From a virus, in the IMG/VR virus record IMGVR_UViG_3300034109_000201, positions 1 through 38,947 of that record: a DNA stretch of 38,947 bases. One strand, 5' to 3'. The notes beneath the pieces were generated by a model. The model was not told the origin of the DNA and searched no databases. It worked only from the letters and a program-made list of their open reading frames with translations. Below, piece after piece: positions 29,633-37,169 of the stretch (position 1 is its first letter; each line of letters begins with the position of its first letter). Both the position numbers and the translations under genes were made by a program.

Positions 29633-29646
29633 GGTGGTGCCTTGGG

Positions 29647-30546
29647 TCAGACGGGTTTGGCTGTCAGGTACAGCCCGAAAGCGGCGCGGGGATTCATCAA
29701 CGCGCCTGCCGCTCGGTAGGTCGCGTGGATGACTGTTTGATTGAAGCCCATGCGAGACTCGGTGTCAAGCGACACCACCAGTCCCTTCTCTGCAAGGACA
29801 ACTTGAGACGGATCAAAGGCCAACACGTGCGGCTGTGCGCCCGCATTGCCTGCCAAGGGCATGGCCTCGTCGGTGTACCACGGCACGCCAAACACAGGAG
29901 CAGGCACGCGGTCCGCCGTCATCAACTGGTGGGCGGCAAAGTTTGCCACTCCGGTCGCAGCACTGATGACCTGCGCGTAGTAGCGCTCTTGCGTCCCCGG
30001 GTGCGACGCCATCACCAGCCGCTTGCGCTCTGCGCAGTTCCAGAACGCCTTGTCCGCCAAGCCCGTAATCCCTGCTCCGCCAGTGCCACTCAGCATCTGT
30101 CGAATATCTGCGGCAGTCGGCGTGCCATTCGCGTTGACGGCCTCCACTGCTCGGAAGCCGGCCACCGCGCCCGCACCAATGCGAGTGAGCAGATACCCCT
30201 GCGCGGCTTCAGCGATTGCCTCGGCCATGTTTACGGCGAGCAAGGCGAGCACGTCGCTGTCCGCCAGCAGTTCGTTGCTGACGGTCTGCTGCGACCGGAA
30301 CGTCACAAAGGACGCTTCCGTCAGCCCGACCTTGTACGGGTCTTCGGTCGCGGCTGCTCCTTCGCCCGTCTGCTCAACCACATCCGCGTTGCCGACTGGC
30401 AAGAACGGCTGGCGTAACTTGAGCGTGGTCGCCGTCAGGAGCCTCACGGCGGTATCCGCGTTGAGGCGCTTGCACGCCCCGAGCAGCCACGTGTCGTAAA
30501 GGCGCGCGGACGTTTGCAGCGTCAGGTCTTCAAGCGTGTTAGCCAT
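29647..30546 (-). CDS. Second HK97-fold capsid-like protein, no delta domain
   Basis: A 299-residue protein with HK97-type features: DPYKVGLTEASFVTFRSQQT, VSNELLADSDVLALLAVNMAE (read in halves), AAQGYLLTRIG, IRQMLSGTGGAGI, ERKRLVMASHPGTQERYYAQ (read in parts), GVPWYTDEAMP and an acidic/aromatic C-terminus. It lacks the long helical N-terminal domain of its neighbour and begins MANTLEDLTLQTSAR. The block SNELLAD is shared by both. It overlaps the protease stop by 8 bases. It may be a minor shell subunit, a vertex protein or a relic of duplication; which is not decidable here. Confidence 0.8.
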   Translation of the reverse strand: MANTLEDLTLQTSARLYDTWLLGACKRLNADTAVRLLTATTLKLRQPFLPVGNADVVEQTGEGAAATEDPYKVGLTEASFVTFRSQQTVSNELLADSDVLALLAVNMAEAIAEAAQGYLLTRIGAGAVAGFRAVEAVNANGTPTAADIRQMLSGTGGAGITGLADKAFWNCAERKRLVMASHPGTQERYYAQVISAATGVANFAAHQLMTADRVPAPVFGVPWYTDEAMPLAGNAGAQPHVLAFDPSQVVLAEKGLVVSLDTESRMGFNQTVIHATYRAAGALMNPRAAFGLYLTAKPV

Positions 30547-31150
30547 GTCGGCCCCTATAGAGCGGTGACGGAGGGAGGAAGGGCAAGCGCCGCTCGGTCT
30601 TGGCGGCGAGGTCACGAGCGCGCTGCGAGAGCCGAGCGCTCGGATTGGCAGGGAACGCGACGAGCGACACCTCAAACAGATCCACGTCGGTGATGACGCG
30701 ATGGATAGCGCCGTCGCGCCGATCAAACGTCTGATCCCTGACCCTGAAGCCAAACGACATCGCGTCGATGGTGTTGCTCGCCACGAGCGCGAAGGCGTCT
30801 CGGCTTTCCTGCGTATCGACGGGGCTGATCTCGGCGCGCAAGCCGCGCGCGTCGGTCGTGAGGCGCAGCGTGCCGTTCTTCGTACGGGCAATCACGCGCC
30901 CCTGATCGTGACCCATGAGCGCAAACACGTCCGGGGACTCGCGCAGCGTCCGGTCGAACGCCGACCGATGAATCGTCTCCATGACGGATTCAACCGGGTA
31001 CGGCTCGCCAAAGGTCGATGCGTAGCCGACGAGCACTGGCGCGGATGATTCCCGCGTCTCCAGTACCACGGCGGTCGTGCGCAGTTCCATGTCTGCTTGC
31101 ATCGTGGCACTGTAGAGCGCCAAGGCAGTCTTGTCTATTCCGCCTCCCAT
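30539..31150 (-). CDS. Prohead protease, HK97 type
   Basis: A 203-residue serine protease that removes capsid delta domains during head maturation. Visible features are VLVGYASTFGEPY, HRSAFDRTLRESPDVFALMG, His81 in GHDQGRVIART, and Ser132 in AMSFGFRV. The closing DLFEVSLVAFPANPSAR is also present. These are the catalytic and core motifs of the U35 family. The start is uncertain: ATG 31150 lies 4 bases after the previous stop, and ATG 31102 (MQADMELRTT) is an alternative; neither has a clear Shine-Dalgarno. Confidence 0.9.
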   Translation of the reverse strand: MGGGIDKTALALYSATMQADMELRTTAVVLETRESSAPVLVGYASTFGEPYPVESVMETIHRSAFDRTLRESPDVFALMGHDQGRVIARTKNGTLRLTTDARGLRAEISPVDTQESRDAFALVASNTIDAMSFGFRVRDQTFDRRDGAIHRVITDVDLFEVSLVAFPANPSARLSQRARDLAAKTERRLPFLPPSPLYRGRHG

Positions 31151-31154
31151 GCCG

Positions 31155-31334
31155 TCAAGGCTTGAAGCGCGGCTGCATTCCCGGCTCGTACCGCCAGTCC
31201 ATCTCGCACGCCTCGCCGGAGTTCAGCAGGACGGGGAAGCAGTCATCGTCGCAATGCCACGCCTGATCCGGCGCGACCGCAACGATGGTCCGGACGATGT
31301 TGTCTGCCTCTTGGACGAGTGCGTAGAGTTCCAT
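31155..31334 (-). CDS. Small fibre-associated protein
   Basis: A 59-residue protein with the pattern of short proteins encoded after phage tail fibre genes: N-terminal MELYALVQEADNIVRTIVAV, a cysteine-containing middle, and an aromatic GxxY-like end (WRYEPGMQPRFKP). ATG 31334 is chosen because GGGAG lies 7 bases upstream. It is coupled to the glycine-rich gene, one base after its stop. Confidence 0.65.
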   Translation of the reverse strand: MELYALVQEADNIVRTIVAVAPDQAWHCDDDCFPVLLNSGEACEMDWRYEPGMQPRFKP

Positions 31335-31335
31335 G

Positions 31336-32373
31336 TCAGGGCTCCCAAAGGAGAAGGCAGTATCCCGCGCCACCCGCGCCGCCTGCGCCTGACGAATAGG
31401 TGCCCGGGCTTGCGCTCATGATGATCCCGCCGCCGCCACCCCCGCCGCCACCACGGATGCCTGCGCCTCCGTTGTAGGCGTTGATTGCCTGAGCCACGGT
31501 CGCTGAGTAGCCACCGTTGCCGCCGACTCCCGCGAACACGATGTCAGCCAGCGTGGCGTTTGCGCCTGCGCCCGTGCCGCCGTCCGTGCCTCGGTAATCC
31601 TCGTAGTAGAAGAACCCGGTTCCGCCTGCACCGCCTGCTGCTTGTGAAGTGCCGTCCGTGTTCACCACTCCGCCCGATGCGCCACCTCCACAAGTGTACG
31701 GGTGCAGCGGAATGTTGGTTGGATTGGTCGTGCTGAACTGCACGGGGAATCGCGCACCTCCCGCTGCCCATCCTGCCGTGATGCCTCCATCCTGACCGCG
31801 AAGATAGAAAAAACTTCCGGAGCCGTTGTACGCCGTCATCCCCATGTTCATCCCGGCCCCGCCCGTGCCGTTGCGCTGCCCCGGCGACCCGGATGCGCCT
31901 CTTCCATTCTGTGCCCGCGCAAGGCGCATGACAACAACATCTGCGCCCGTTGTCAGCGAGACAGTCGTACTTCCACCATCGCTTCCGCCATTGCCATCTC
32001 CCGTCGTGTTTCTGCCTGCGCCTCCTGCGGCACCCGCGCCGACCACCACTTCCACTGTGAAGGCACGGACAGTCAGCGCAGGAGGGAACGCACGCAGGTC
32101 GTACCGCACAAGCGCGGTTCCGCCACCGCCACCGCCACCGCCCCCACTCGCCACCGTCCCGGCCAAGCGTGCGCCCCCTCCCTGACCGCCGCCACCGCCG
32201 CCATAGGCAAGGATGGTCAGAAAGTTCGCGCCGCACGGAGGACTAATGCGCCTGTAGGTTCCTGCGGTGTCGTATTCATCGACCCGTACCGCATTGCTCG
32301 TGTTGAGCATCCAACACCCGATGGCCGGGCTGACCACATCGCGTCCGGGAAATCCGTAGATGCCCTGATTCAC
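31336..32373 (-). CDS. Glycine-rich fibre or adhesin
   Basis: A 345-residue protein very rich in Gly, Ala, Ser and Thr. Several runs of G (GGGGGGQGGG, GGGGGGGGG, GGGGGGGGG) are spread over β-like segments, as in phage adhesins that expose glycine-rich loops. It begins VNQGIYGFPGRDVVSPAIG, with the GTG at 32373 overlapping the previous stop (GTGA) and GGAG 8 bases upstream. The end ISMSASPGTYSSGAGG-like segment and the last LLLWEP are hydrophobic. Probably a receptor-binding fibre or head/tail adhesin. Confidence 0.75.
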   Translation of the reverse strand: MNQGIYGFPGRDVVSPAIGCWMLNTSNAVRVDEYDTAGTYRRISPPCGANFLTILAYGGGGGGQGGGARLAGTVASGGGGGGGGGTALVRYDLRAFPPALTVRAFTVEVVVGAGAAGGAGRNTTGDGNGGSDGGSTTVSLTTGADVVVMRLARAQNGRGASGSPGQRNGTGGAGMNMGMTAYNGSGSFFYLRGQDGGITAGWAAGGARFPVQFSTTNPTNIPLHPYTCGGGASGGVVNTDGTSQAAGGAGGTGFFYYEDYRGTDGGTGAGANATLADIVFAGVGGNGGYSATVAQAINAYNGGAGIRGGGGGGGGGIIMSASPGTYSSGAGGAGGAGYCLLLWEP

Positions 32374-32783
32374 AGCAGCGCCGACTCCACGACAACATTC
32401 CATGTTTCGGTGTCGGATACGGTTGCATACAACTTGTTCGCCGTACCACCCGGAAGCATCATTCCGGCCAACTCGGGGACTTCGATTCGGGCCGCTGCCG
32501 TGCTGCTGCTCACCGTGATGTTCGGCTTTGACTTCTCCACCATGAGCCGTTTGGTCGTGCCGCTGTCAAGGGACAGAAAGAACCGCAGCGTGCCGTTCAC
32601 GGTGTTGCCCGTGGCGTGGCAGACAACTCGCGTGATCCGCTTTCCGACTCCTGCACCCGCAGACACATTCGGCCCCGCCGTGATCTCAACAGCATTGGTC
32701 GGGGCGGTACGCGACGCTTCACCCGTAGTGAGTTGCGCGTATTCAAGGATCGGCTGTGCCGTGTATTGGGCTGATGTCGCCAT
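32370..32783 (-). CDS. Fibre-block protein, unknown function
   Basis: A 137-residue β-rich protein with ILEYAQLTTGEASRTAPTNA, RVVCHATGNTVNGTLRFFLS, TTKRLMVEKSKPNITVSSST and a closing KLYATVSDTETWNVVVES. It may be a small decoration or fibre-linker protein. TAGGA lies 7 bases before ATG 32783. No family is recognised. Confidence 0.65.
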   Translation of the reverse strand: MATSAQYTAQPILEYAQLTTGEASRTAPTNAVEITAGPNVSAGAGVGKRITRVVCHATGNTVNGTLRFFLSLDSGTTKRLMVEKSKPNITVSSSTAAARIEVPELAGMMLPGGTANKLYATVSDTETWNVVVESALL

Positions 32784-32792
32784 GTCTGAATC

Positions 32793-33503
32793 CTAGATGA
32801 TGCCTGCGTTGAACAGCAGGAAATCGGGAACGGATGCCCCGCCTCCGCCACCACCGCCGCTTGGAGTAGTCCACGATGTCGTGCCTGTCCCGTCCGTGGT
32901 AAGGACTTGGCCGTTGCTGCCTGCCGTGGACGGGAGCGTCAGCGTGTAGTTGCTTGCCACCGTGGCTGCTGCCCTCACCATGATGATGTTGGAAGCATCC
33001 GCGTCTTGGAGGCTGAGTTGCGGCGTATATACCGCGCTCGTCACCACGGCATCTCCGGAGATTGTGACGATGCTGTTTTCGTCGTTGAGCGTGATCTTGG
33101 TGCTGTTGCCGTCCCCGAAGTAATCGCCAATGATGATCTCGCCGCCGCCCGACACATTGTTGTGCGTCAGCACCATCGGCTTGCCCGGGTTGGCGTTATT
33201 GGTGACAACACCCTCCGTAGACGTGGACTGCACCAACACCGTGTTGACTGTCAGCGTGTTGTTCGTGCTGTCAAACTGCAGTCCTGCGCCGTCTGTCAAT
33301 GCGCCAGTGCTTGATGCCAACTGAACGCGACCGATGCTGCTGCTAGCGGCTTGCCGCGTGACCTCTTTTACGCTGCCTGCTTCGTTCTTCGTGTACACGC
33401 GCGCGTCGGCGGTATTGACAGCCAACTCGCCCGTGACGAGGCTCCCGGCTGACGGAGACGCTCCCGGCGTACTGCTCCTCTTGTGCCGGATTGTGTTCGC
33501 CAT
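32793..33503 (-). CDS. Fibre-like protein, MANTIR type
   Basis: A 236-residue protein that starts MANTIRHKRSSTPGASPSAG like its neighbour at 35040 and many phage fibre proteins. Features are LVTGELAVNTADARVYTKNE, β-repeat-like central part (STNNTLTVNTVLV, GEIIIGDYFGDGNSTKITLN) and a Gly-rich C-terminal part (PSGGGGGGGASVPDFL). It is part of the eight-gene fibre block. Confidence 0.75.
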   Translation of the reverse strand: MANTIRHKRSSTPGASPSAGSLVTGELAVNTADARVYTKNEAGSVKEVTRQAASSSIGRVQLASSTGALTDGAGLQFDSTNNTLTVNTVLVQSTSTEGVVTNNANPGKPMVLTHNNVSGGGEIIIGDYFGDGNSTKITLNDENSIVTISGDAVVTSAVYTPQLSLQDADASNIIMVRAAATVASNYTLTLPSTAGSNGQVLTTDGTGTTSWTTPSGGGGGGGASVPDFLLFNAGII

Positions 33504-33513
33504 GTCGCTCCGA

Positions 33514-35040
33514 TCAGAAGGTGCCGCCGTCCAGCGTGATGTTGTCGATGCTGCCGCCCGTGATGTTCACGCTGCTGGCGGTCTGCGTCGCCATCGTGCC
33601 GAGTTCCAGCGTGGTACGGGCAGCGCTGGCGTTGGCGTCATCAATGAGCGACCGACCGAAGGTCGTGAGCGTGGCCGCGCTAGCCGTGCTTGCGCCCGTC
33701 CAGTACGCAATCGTGTCTGCAGCCGCAGTCACGCCCGCCACGGCGGCAAGGTTTGCCGACAGGGCCACGGTCGGATTGCCGGAGACGCCATCGCCGTTGG
33801 ACACGGACACGCCGCTTCCCGATGCCGCCACGGATCGACCAGTCACGGTGCCTGACCCGGTACGCACGATCATGCCGCTCGTGGCAAGATTGTGGACCGC
33901 AAGCGCCTGTCCAGTCAAAGCAACACCGGATGCAGACACGGCAATGCCCGTATGCGCCGTGACCGACAGAGTGTTGCCCGCCTTCGCGATGCCGTCGCCA
34001 GCAATCACCGAGCCTGCGCCGCTGAACTGCGTGAAGCCAATGTTGGTGGTGCCGAGTGTGCCGCCCGGGTCCGCCGTGCATACCCATCCCGTGTCAGCCT
34101 GCGTCGTGCCGCTCTCAACGAAAGTGAATGCGCCCACGTGTTCGTTCCACGTATCGCATTCCTTGATTCTGGTCCACGCGCCAGCCGTACTGATCTGATA
34201 GATGCCGTTCTGCGATGCCGTGTTCTGATTCTTGACGAGGATCGTGTCGCCGTCTGCCAGCGTCACTCCGTCAATGGTGCCCGGCGCTCCGGTCAGCGAG
34301 AGGCTTGCCGTCGATGCCGCGCGCACGCTGGGCTTGACGTCAAGCCCTTGGGCAACGCTGTCCACGTACGCGCGCGTGGCTGCATCCTGCGCGCTAACCG
34401 GATCTGCGAGGTTCGTGATGCGAACGCTGTTGAAGGCCACGTTTGCGGTCGGCGCAGCCATCTGATCCAGCCGCGACGTACGCACCTGCGTATCAAAGTT
34501 GGTGATGTACGAAGCCGTCAGCGTCTGCGGGATGTCTGCAGCCACCAGCGCGCGGAACGCCGGCGAGCCTGCCGATCCGTTCGGAGCGATGAATACGTGG
34601 TTGGCCGCCTGTGACGCCAACGATGCAGTCAGCGTTCCCGAGCCCGTGACAGGCGACCCGGTCACAGTGAAGATGCTGGGCAGCGACAGGGCTACGCTCG
34701 TGACCGATCCGGTTCCGTAGTTCAGCGACTTGACGAACGCCGTCGTGGCGATCTTCGTCGTGTTGTCGCCAGTGGCCTGTGTGACGGCGGTAGCCGTGCC
34801 CGTGAAGTCCACGGTGCCTGCCAGCGTCTTCGTTCCGGAGAAGGTCGAAGTGCCGGACAGCGTGACAAATGCCCCGGGTCCGCCAATCGGAATGATGCTC
34901 GTGGCGTTGCCGCTGTTGTTGCCCTTGCCGTAATACAGCGTGTCGTTGACTTCGTTGAACGCCAGTTCGGCGTTGACGAGCGATGACGGAGCGTCAGCCT
35001 GTCCGGATGCGCGTCGCTTGATTCGCAGGGTGTTTGCCAT
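33514..35040 (-). CDS. Long fibre protein, MANTLR type
   Basis: A 508-residue fibre. The N-terminus MANTLRIKRRASGQADAPSS, with LVNAELAFNEVNDTLYYGKG, is the phage-fibre head seen also in the 33503 protein. The middle is β-repeat-like (SGTSTFSGTKTLAGTVDFTG) with TTKIATTAFVKSL and RITNLADPVSAQDAATRAYVDS, a typical phage tail fibre repeat. The C-terminus is Ala/Thr/Ser-rich and ends TASSVNITGGSIDNITLDGG. AAAGGA lies 7 bases before ATG 35040. Confidence 0.82.
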   Translation of the reverse strand: MANTLRIKRRASGQADAPSSLVNAELAFNEVNDTLYYGKGNNSGNATSIIPIGGPGAFVTLSGTSTFSGTKTLAGTVDFTGTATAVTQATGDNTTKIATTAFVKSLNYGTGSVTSVALSLPSIFTVTGSPVTGSGTLTASLASQAANHVFIAPNGSAGSPAFRALVAADIPQTLTASYITNFDTQVRTSRLDQMAAPTANVAFNSVRITNLADPVSAQDAATRAYVDSVAQGLDVKPSVRAASTASLSLTGAPGTIDGVTLADGDTILVKNQNTASQNGIYQISTAGAWTRIKECDTWNEHVGAFTFVESGTTQADTGWVCTADPGGTLGTTNIGFTQFSGAGSVIAGDGIAKAGNTLSVTAHTGIAVSASGVALTGQALAVHNLATSGMIVRTGSGTVTGRSVAASGSGVSVSNGDGVSGNPTVALSANLAAVAGVTAAADTIAYWTGASTASAATLTTFGRSLIDDANASAARTTLELGTMATQTASSVNITGGSIDNITLDGGTF

Positions 35041-35069
35041 GTCGTGTTCCTTTGGTTGCAGTCAGGCTA

Positions 35070-35438
35070 TCAGAAGTTTCCGCCGTCCAAATCAAGGACA
35101 TCATCCCGTGAGTCATTCTCAAACTTTGCTGACGCCTGCTTGAACACCAGCAGGTCGCCTTCGGCTGGCGCAGTCACCTCAATCGGGAGGTCGGTCCCGG
35201 GCTTGAATGCGCTCCACGTCGCGAGGTCGTTGGCAAGCGCGTACCACTCGCCCACGGACGAGACGTAGACAATCATGCCCGCCTGCCTGCGCTCGGACGT
35301 GATTGCGTCTCGCTGCGCGACCGTCTGCACGGTGCGAAGTCCGCCGAGCCCGTACTGCGGGTCCGTGACCGGGTAGGCGTCCGTCGCGCTGGACGGCGCA
35401 ATCGGTCCTGAGAGCGGCACTGTTCCGGGGATTGGCAT
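35070..35438 (-). CDS. Fibre-block protein, unknown function
   Basis: A 122-residue protein with GLGGLRTVQTVAQRDAITSE, RRQAGMIVYVSSVGEWYALA and LATWSAFKP, a pattern seen as a repeat in phage fibre or tail-attachment proteins. It ends with LDLDGGNF, similar to the LDGGTF end of the 33514 gene product. Probably a virion protein. Confidence 0.7.
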   Translation of the reverse strand: MPIPGTVPLSGPIAPSSATDAYPVTDPQYGLGGLRTVQTVAQRDAITSERRQAGMIVYVSSVGEWYALANDLATWSAFKPGTDLPIEVTAPAEGDLLVFKQASAKFENDSRDDVLDLDGGNF

Positions 35439-35440
35439 GG

Positions 35441-36826
35441 TCAGGAAGTCGGGTTCACGACGATGGACAGAAGGTCGCCGAGCGAGAAGGTGGACTTGTA
35501 GCGCTTGTACGTCGCCGTCACGCCATACGCGTTCGTGACGGTCACCGTGACGATCTGATCCGTGGCAAGCGCGTTGCCGCCGTACTTGAGCCCGTAGAAC
35601 GGCGGGTCAGCGTTCAACGTGTAGCCGTCATGGATGAACAGGTAGAAGAACCCCGACCCGGCTGGCACGCTGATCGTCTGATTCGTCGGGCCTTGCGCGC
35701 TTGTGGTCTGCAGTAGGTTGCCGCTGTTGGTGCCCGCGATGTCGAACGAAGGCGTCAGCAGGTTGCTGTTGGTGGACTTGCCGAAGTACCAGCGAGAGAA
35801 CCACTGGCGCGTGATGTCCGCCGGAGCCACCGAGCCCTGCGCCTGAGAGCCCGACAGCCGGAGGCGGATGCTGTTGGCCGAACGCGGGTTGGTCGGCGCG
35901 GTGATCGCCGGGACCGAGAGCGAACGCGTGAGTGCAGTTGGCGAGAAGCCGCTGTCAATCGTGCTCTCTGATCCGTTCGGCTGCAGGAACGCGATGGCTC
36001 CGCTGGCGGCTGTCCAGTTCGCCGATGGCCCGGAGACGGACCACGAGGCGGTCCCGCTCGTGATGAACGGCTGGCCGATCTCGTACACCGACGCGACGCC
36101 GCTCACGGAGAAGCCGCTGAACGCCACGGACTGATACGGATACAGAATCCGCTGCAGGATCGACACGGCAGTCTCGCCAGCCGGGATGACCGTGCCCTGC
36201 GGGATGCCTGCGAGGTTTGCCGCCAGCGTCGGCGTCGTGTCGGTCCACGGCGCGATGCGTGCATCGTCGGCTCGCACCGCCTTCGTCGCCGACGAGACGC
36301 CCGAGGCAGCGAAATCCACCGCCACCTGCGGGCTCTCCTTGACTGCACCTCCTCCAGATAGTCCGGTGCCAGCGACCACCTGTGCCGTCACGGGCACGAT
36401 GTAGTCCGGGTCCACGAGGAGCGTGTCGCCGGACAACTTCATGCCGTCGCCGAGGGCGATCTCGTTTGCGTTGCCTGCGCCTCCGAGGCCACCGCTCCGG
36501 CCAATGAGTTTGTTGGCAGAGACGTTCTTGAGGTCCGTCACGCCGAGCGTGACGGCGCCCGTCCGCGTGTTGACAGACGTGACGCCCGCCATCGGCGGCT
36601 CCGCCCATTCGGTGTCGTAGGCCGCGCCGGACTTCTTGACGAGTATCTGCCCTGTCGCGCCGCCACCGGGCAGACCGATGCCGGGCTGGCCGCTCGCCAT
36701 CGTGAGCGTGACGGCCACCTGCGACAACTGCACGGACGTGCCCGTCTGCTCCGATTCGACCGTCACCGTGGCCGATTCGGTGACCTGCACCTCTGCGCCT
36801 GTGACGATCTCAACGCTTGCCGTCAT
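35441..36826 (-). CDS. Fibre-like structural protein with ATGQILVKKSG repeat unit
   Basis: A 461-residue protein. The N-terminal third has GGGATGQILVKKSGAAYDTE and VTSVNTRTGAVTLGVTDLKN, motifs common in phage fibre proteins. The middle contains LSVPAITAPTNPRSANSIRL and the C-terminal β-domain YKSTFSLGDLLSIVVN. It starts at ATG 36826 overlapping the previous stop (ATGA). It probably forms a trimeric fibre or spike. Confidence 0.78.
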   Translation of the reverse strand: MTASVEIVTGAEVQVTESATVTVESEQTGTSVQLSQVAVTLTMASGQPGIGLPGGGATGQILVKKSGAAYDTEWAEPPMAGVTSVNTRTGAVTLGVTDLKNVSANKLIGRSGGLGGAGNANEIALGDGMKLSGDTLLVDPDYIVPVTAQVVAGTGLSGGGAVKESPQVAVDFAASGVSSATKAVRADDARIAPWTDTTPTLAANLAGIPQGTVIPAGETAVSILQRILYPYQSVAFSGFSVSGVASVYEIGQPFITSGTASWSVSGPSANWTAASGAIAFLQPNGSESTIDSGFSPTALTRSLSVPAITAPTNPRSANSIRLRLSGSQAQGSVAPADITRQWFSRWYFGKSTNSNLLTPSFDIAGTNSGNLLQTTSAQGPTNQTISVPAGSGFFYLFIHDGYTLNADPPFYGLKYGGNALATDQIVTVTVTNAYGVTATYKRYKSTFSLGDLLSIVVNPTS

Positions 36827-37167
36827 GCGCCCGCCTTCTGAACTACCTCAACGCTTCCTCGCGAGATGTACCGACGCACCACGCCGTTCGTCCAAAGCAC
36901 CTCAAGGTCGTAGTAGCCAGACTGCACGACCATCGCGGAGGTCGTGGTGGCTGGCACCGTCATCCGCATTGACTTGCCGTCCGTGTTCGGCACGAGCACG
37001 AGCATTGGCGATGCTCCGACGCTGCTTGCGGTCAGAATCACGTTCTGCCGCTCATCGACGCAGCGCACGCGCCACTCCGTCGCGTTGGCGATGTCCGCCA
37101 CGCCGTCAATCGTGATCGTGGCCTCGTACGTCGCGCCCTTCAGGAAGTAGATGACCCATCCGCACAT
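36823..37167 (-). CDS. Fibre-block protein, unknown function
   Basis: A 114-residue protein, β-rich, with an N-terminal MCGWVIYFLKGATYEATITI stretch, then TEWRVRCVDERQNVILTAS, a Met/Ser/Ala part and a YYDLEVLWTNGVVRRYISRG close. It lies two bases after the portal gene and is coupled to the next gene. It resembles small β-sandwich decoration or fibre-base proteins; function not known. Confidence 0.65.
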   Translation of the reverse strand: MCGWVIYFLKGATYEATITIDGVADIANATEWRVRCVDERQNVILTASSVGASPMLVLVPNTDGKSMRMTVPATTTSAMVVQSGYYDLEVLWTNGVVRRYISRGSVEVVQKAGA

Positions 37168-37169
37168 GG

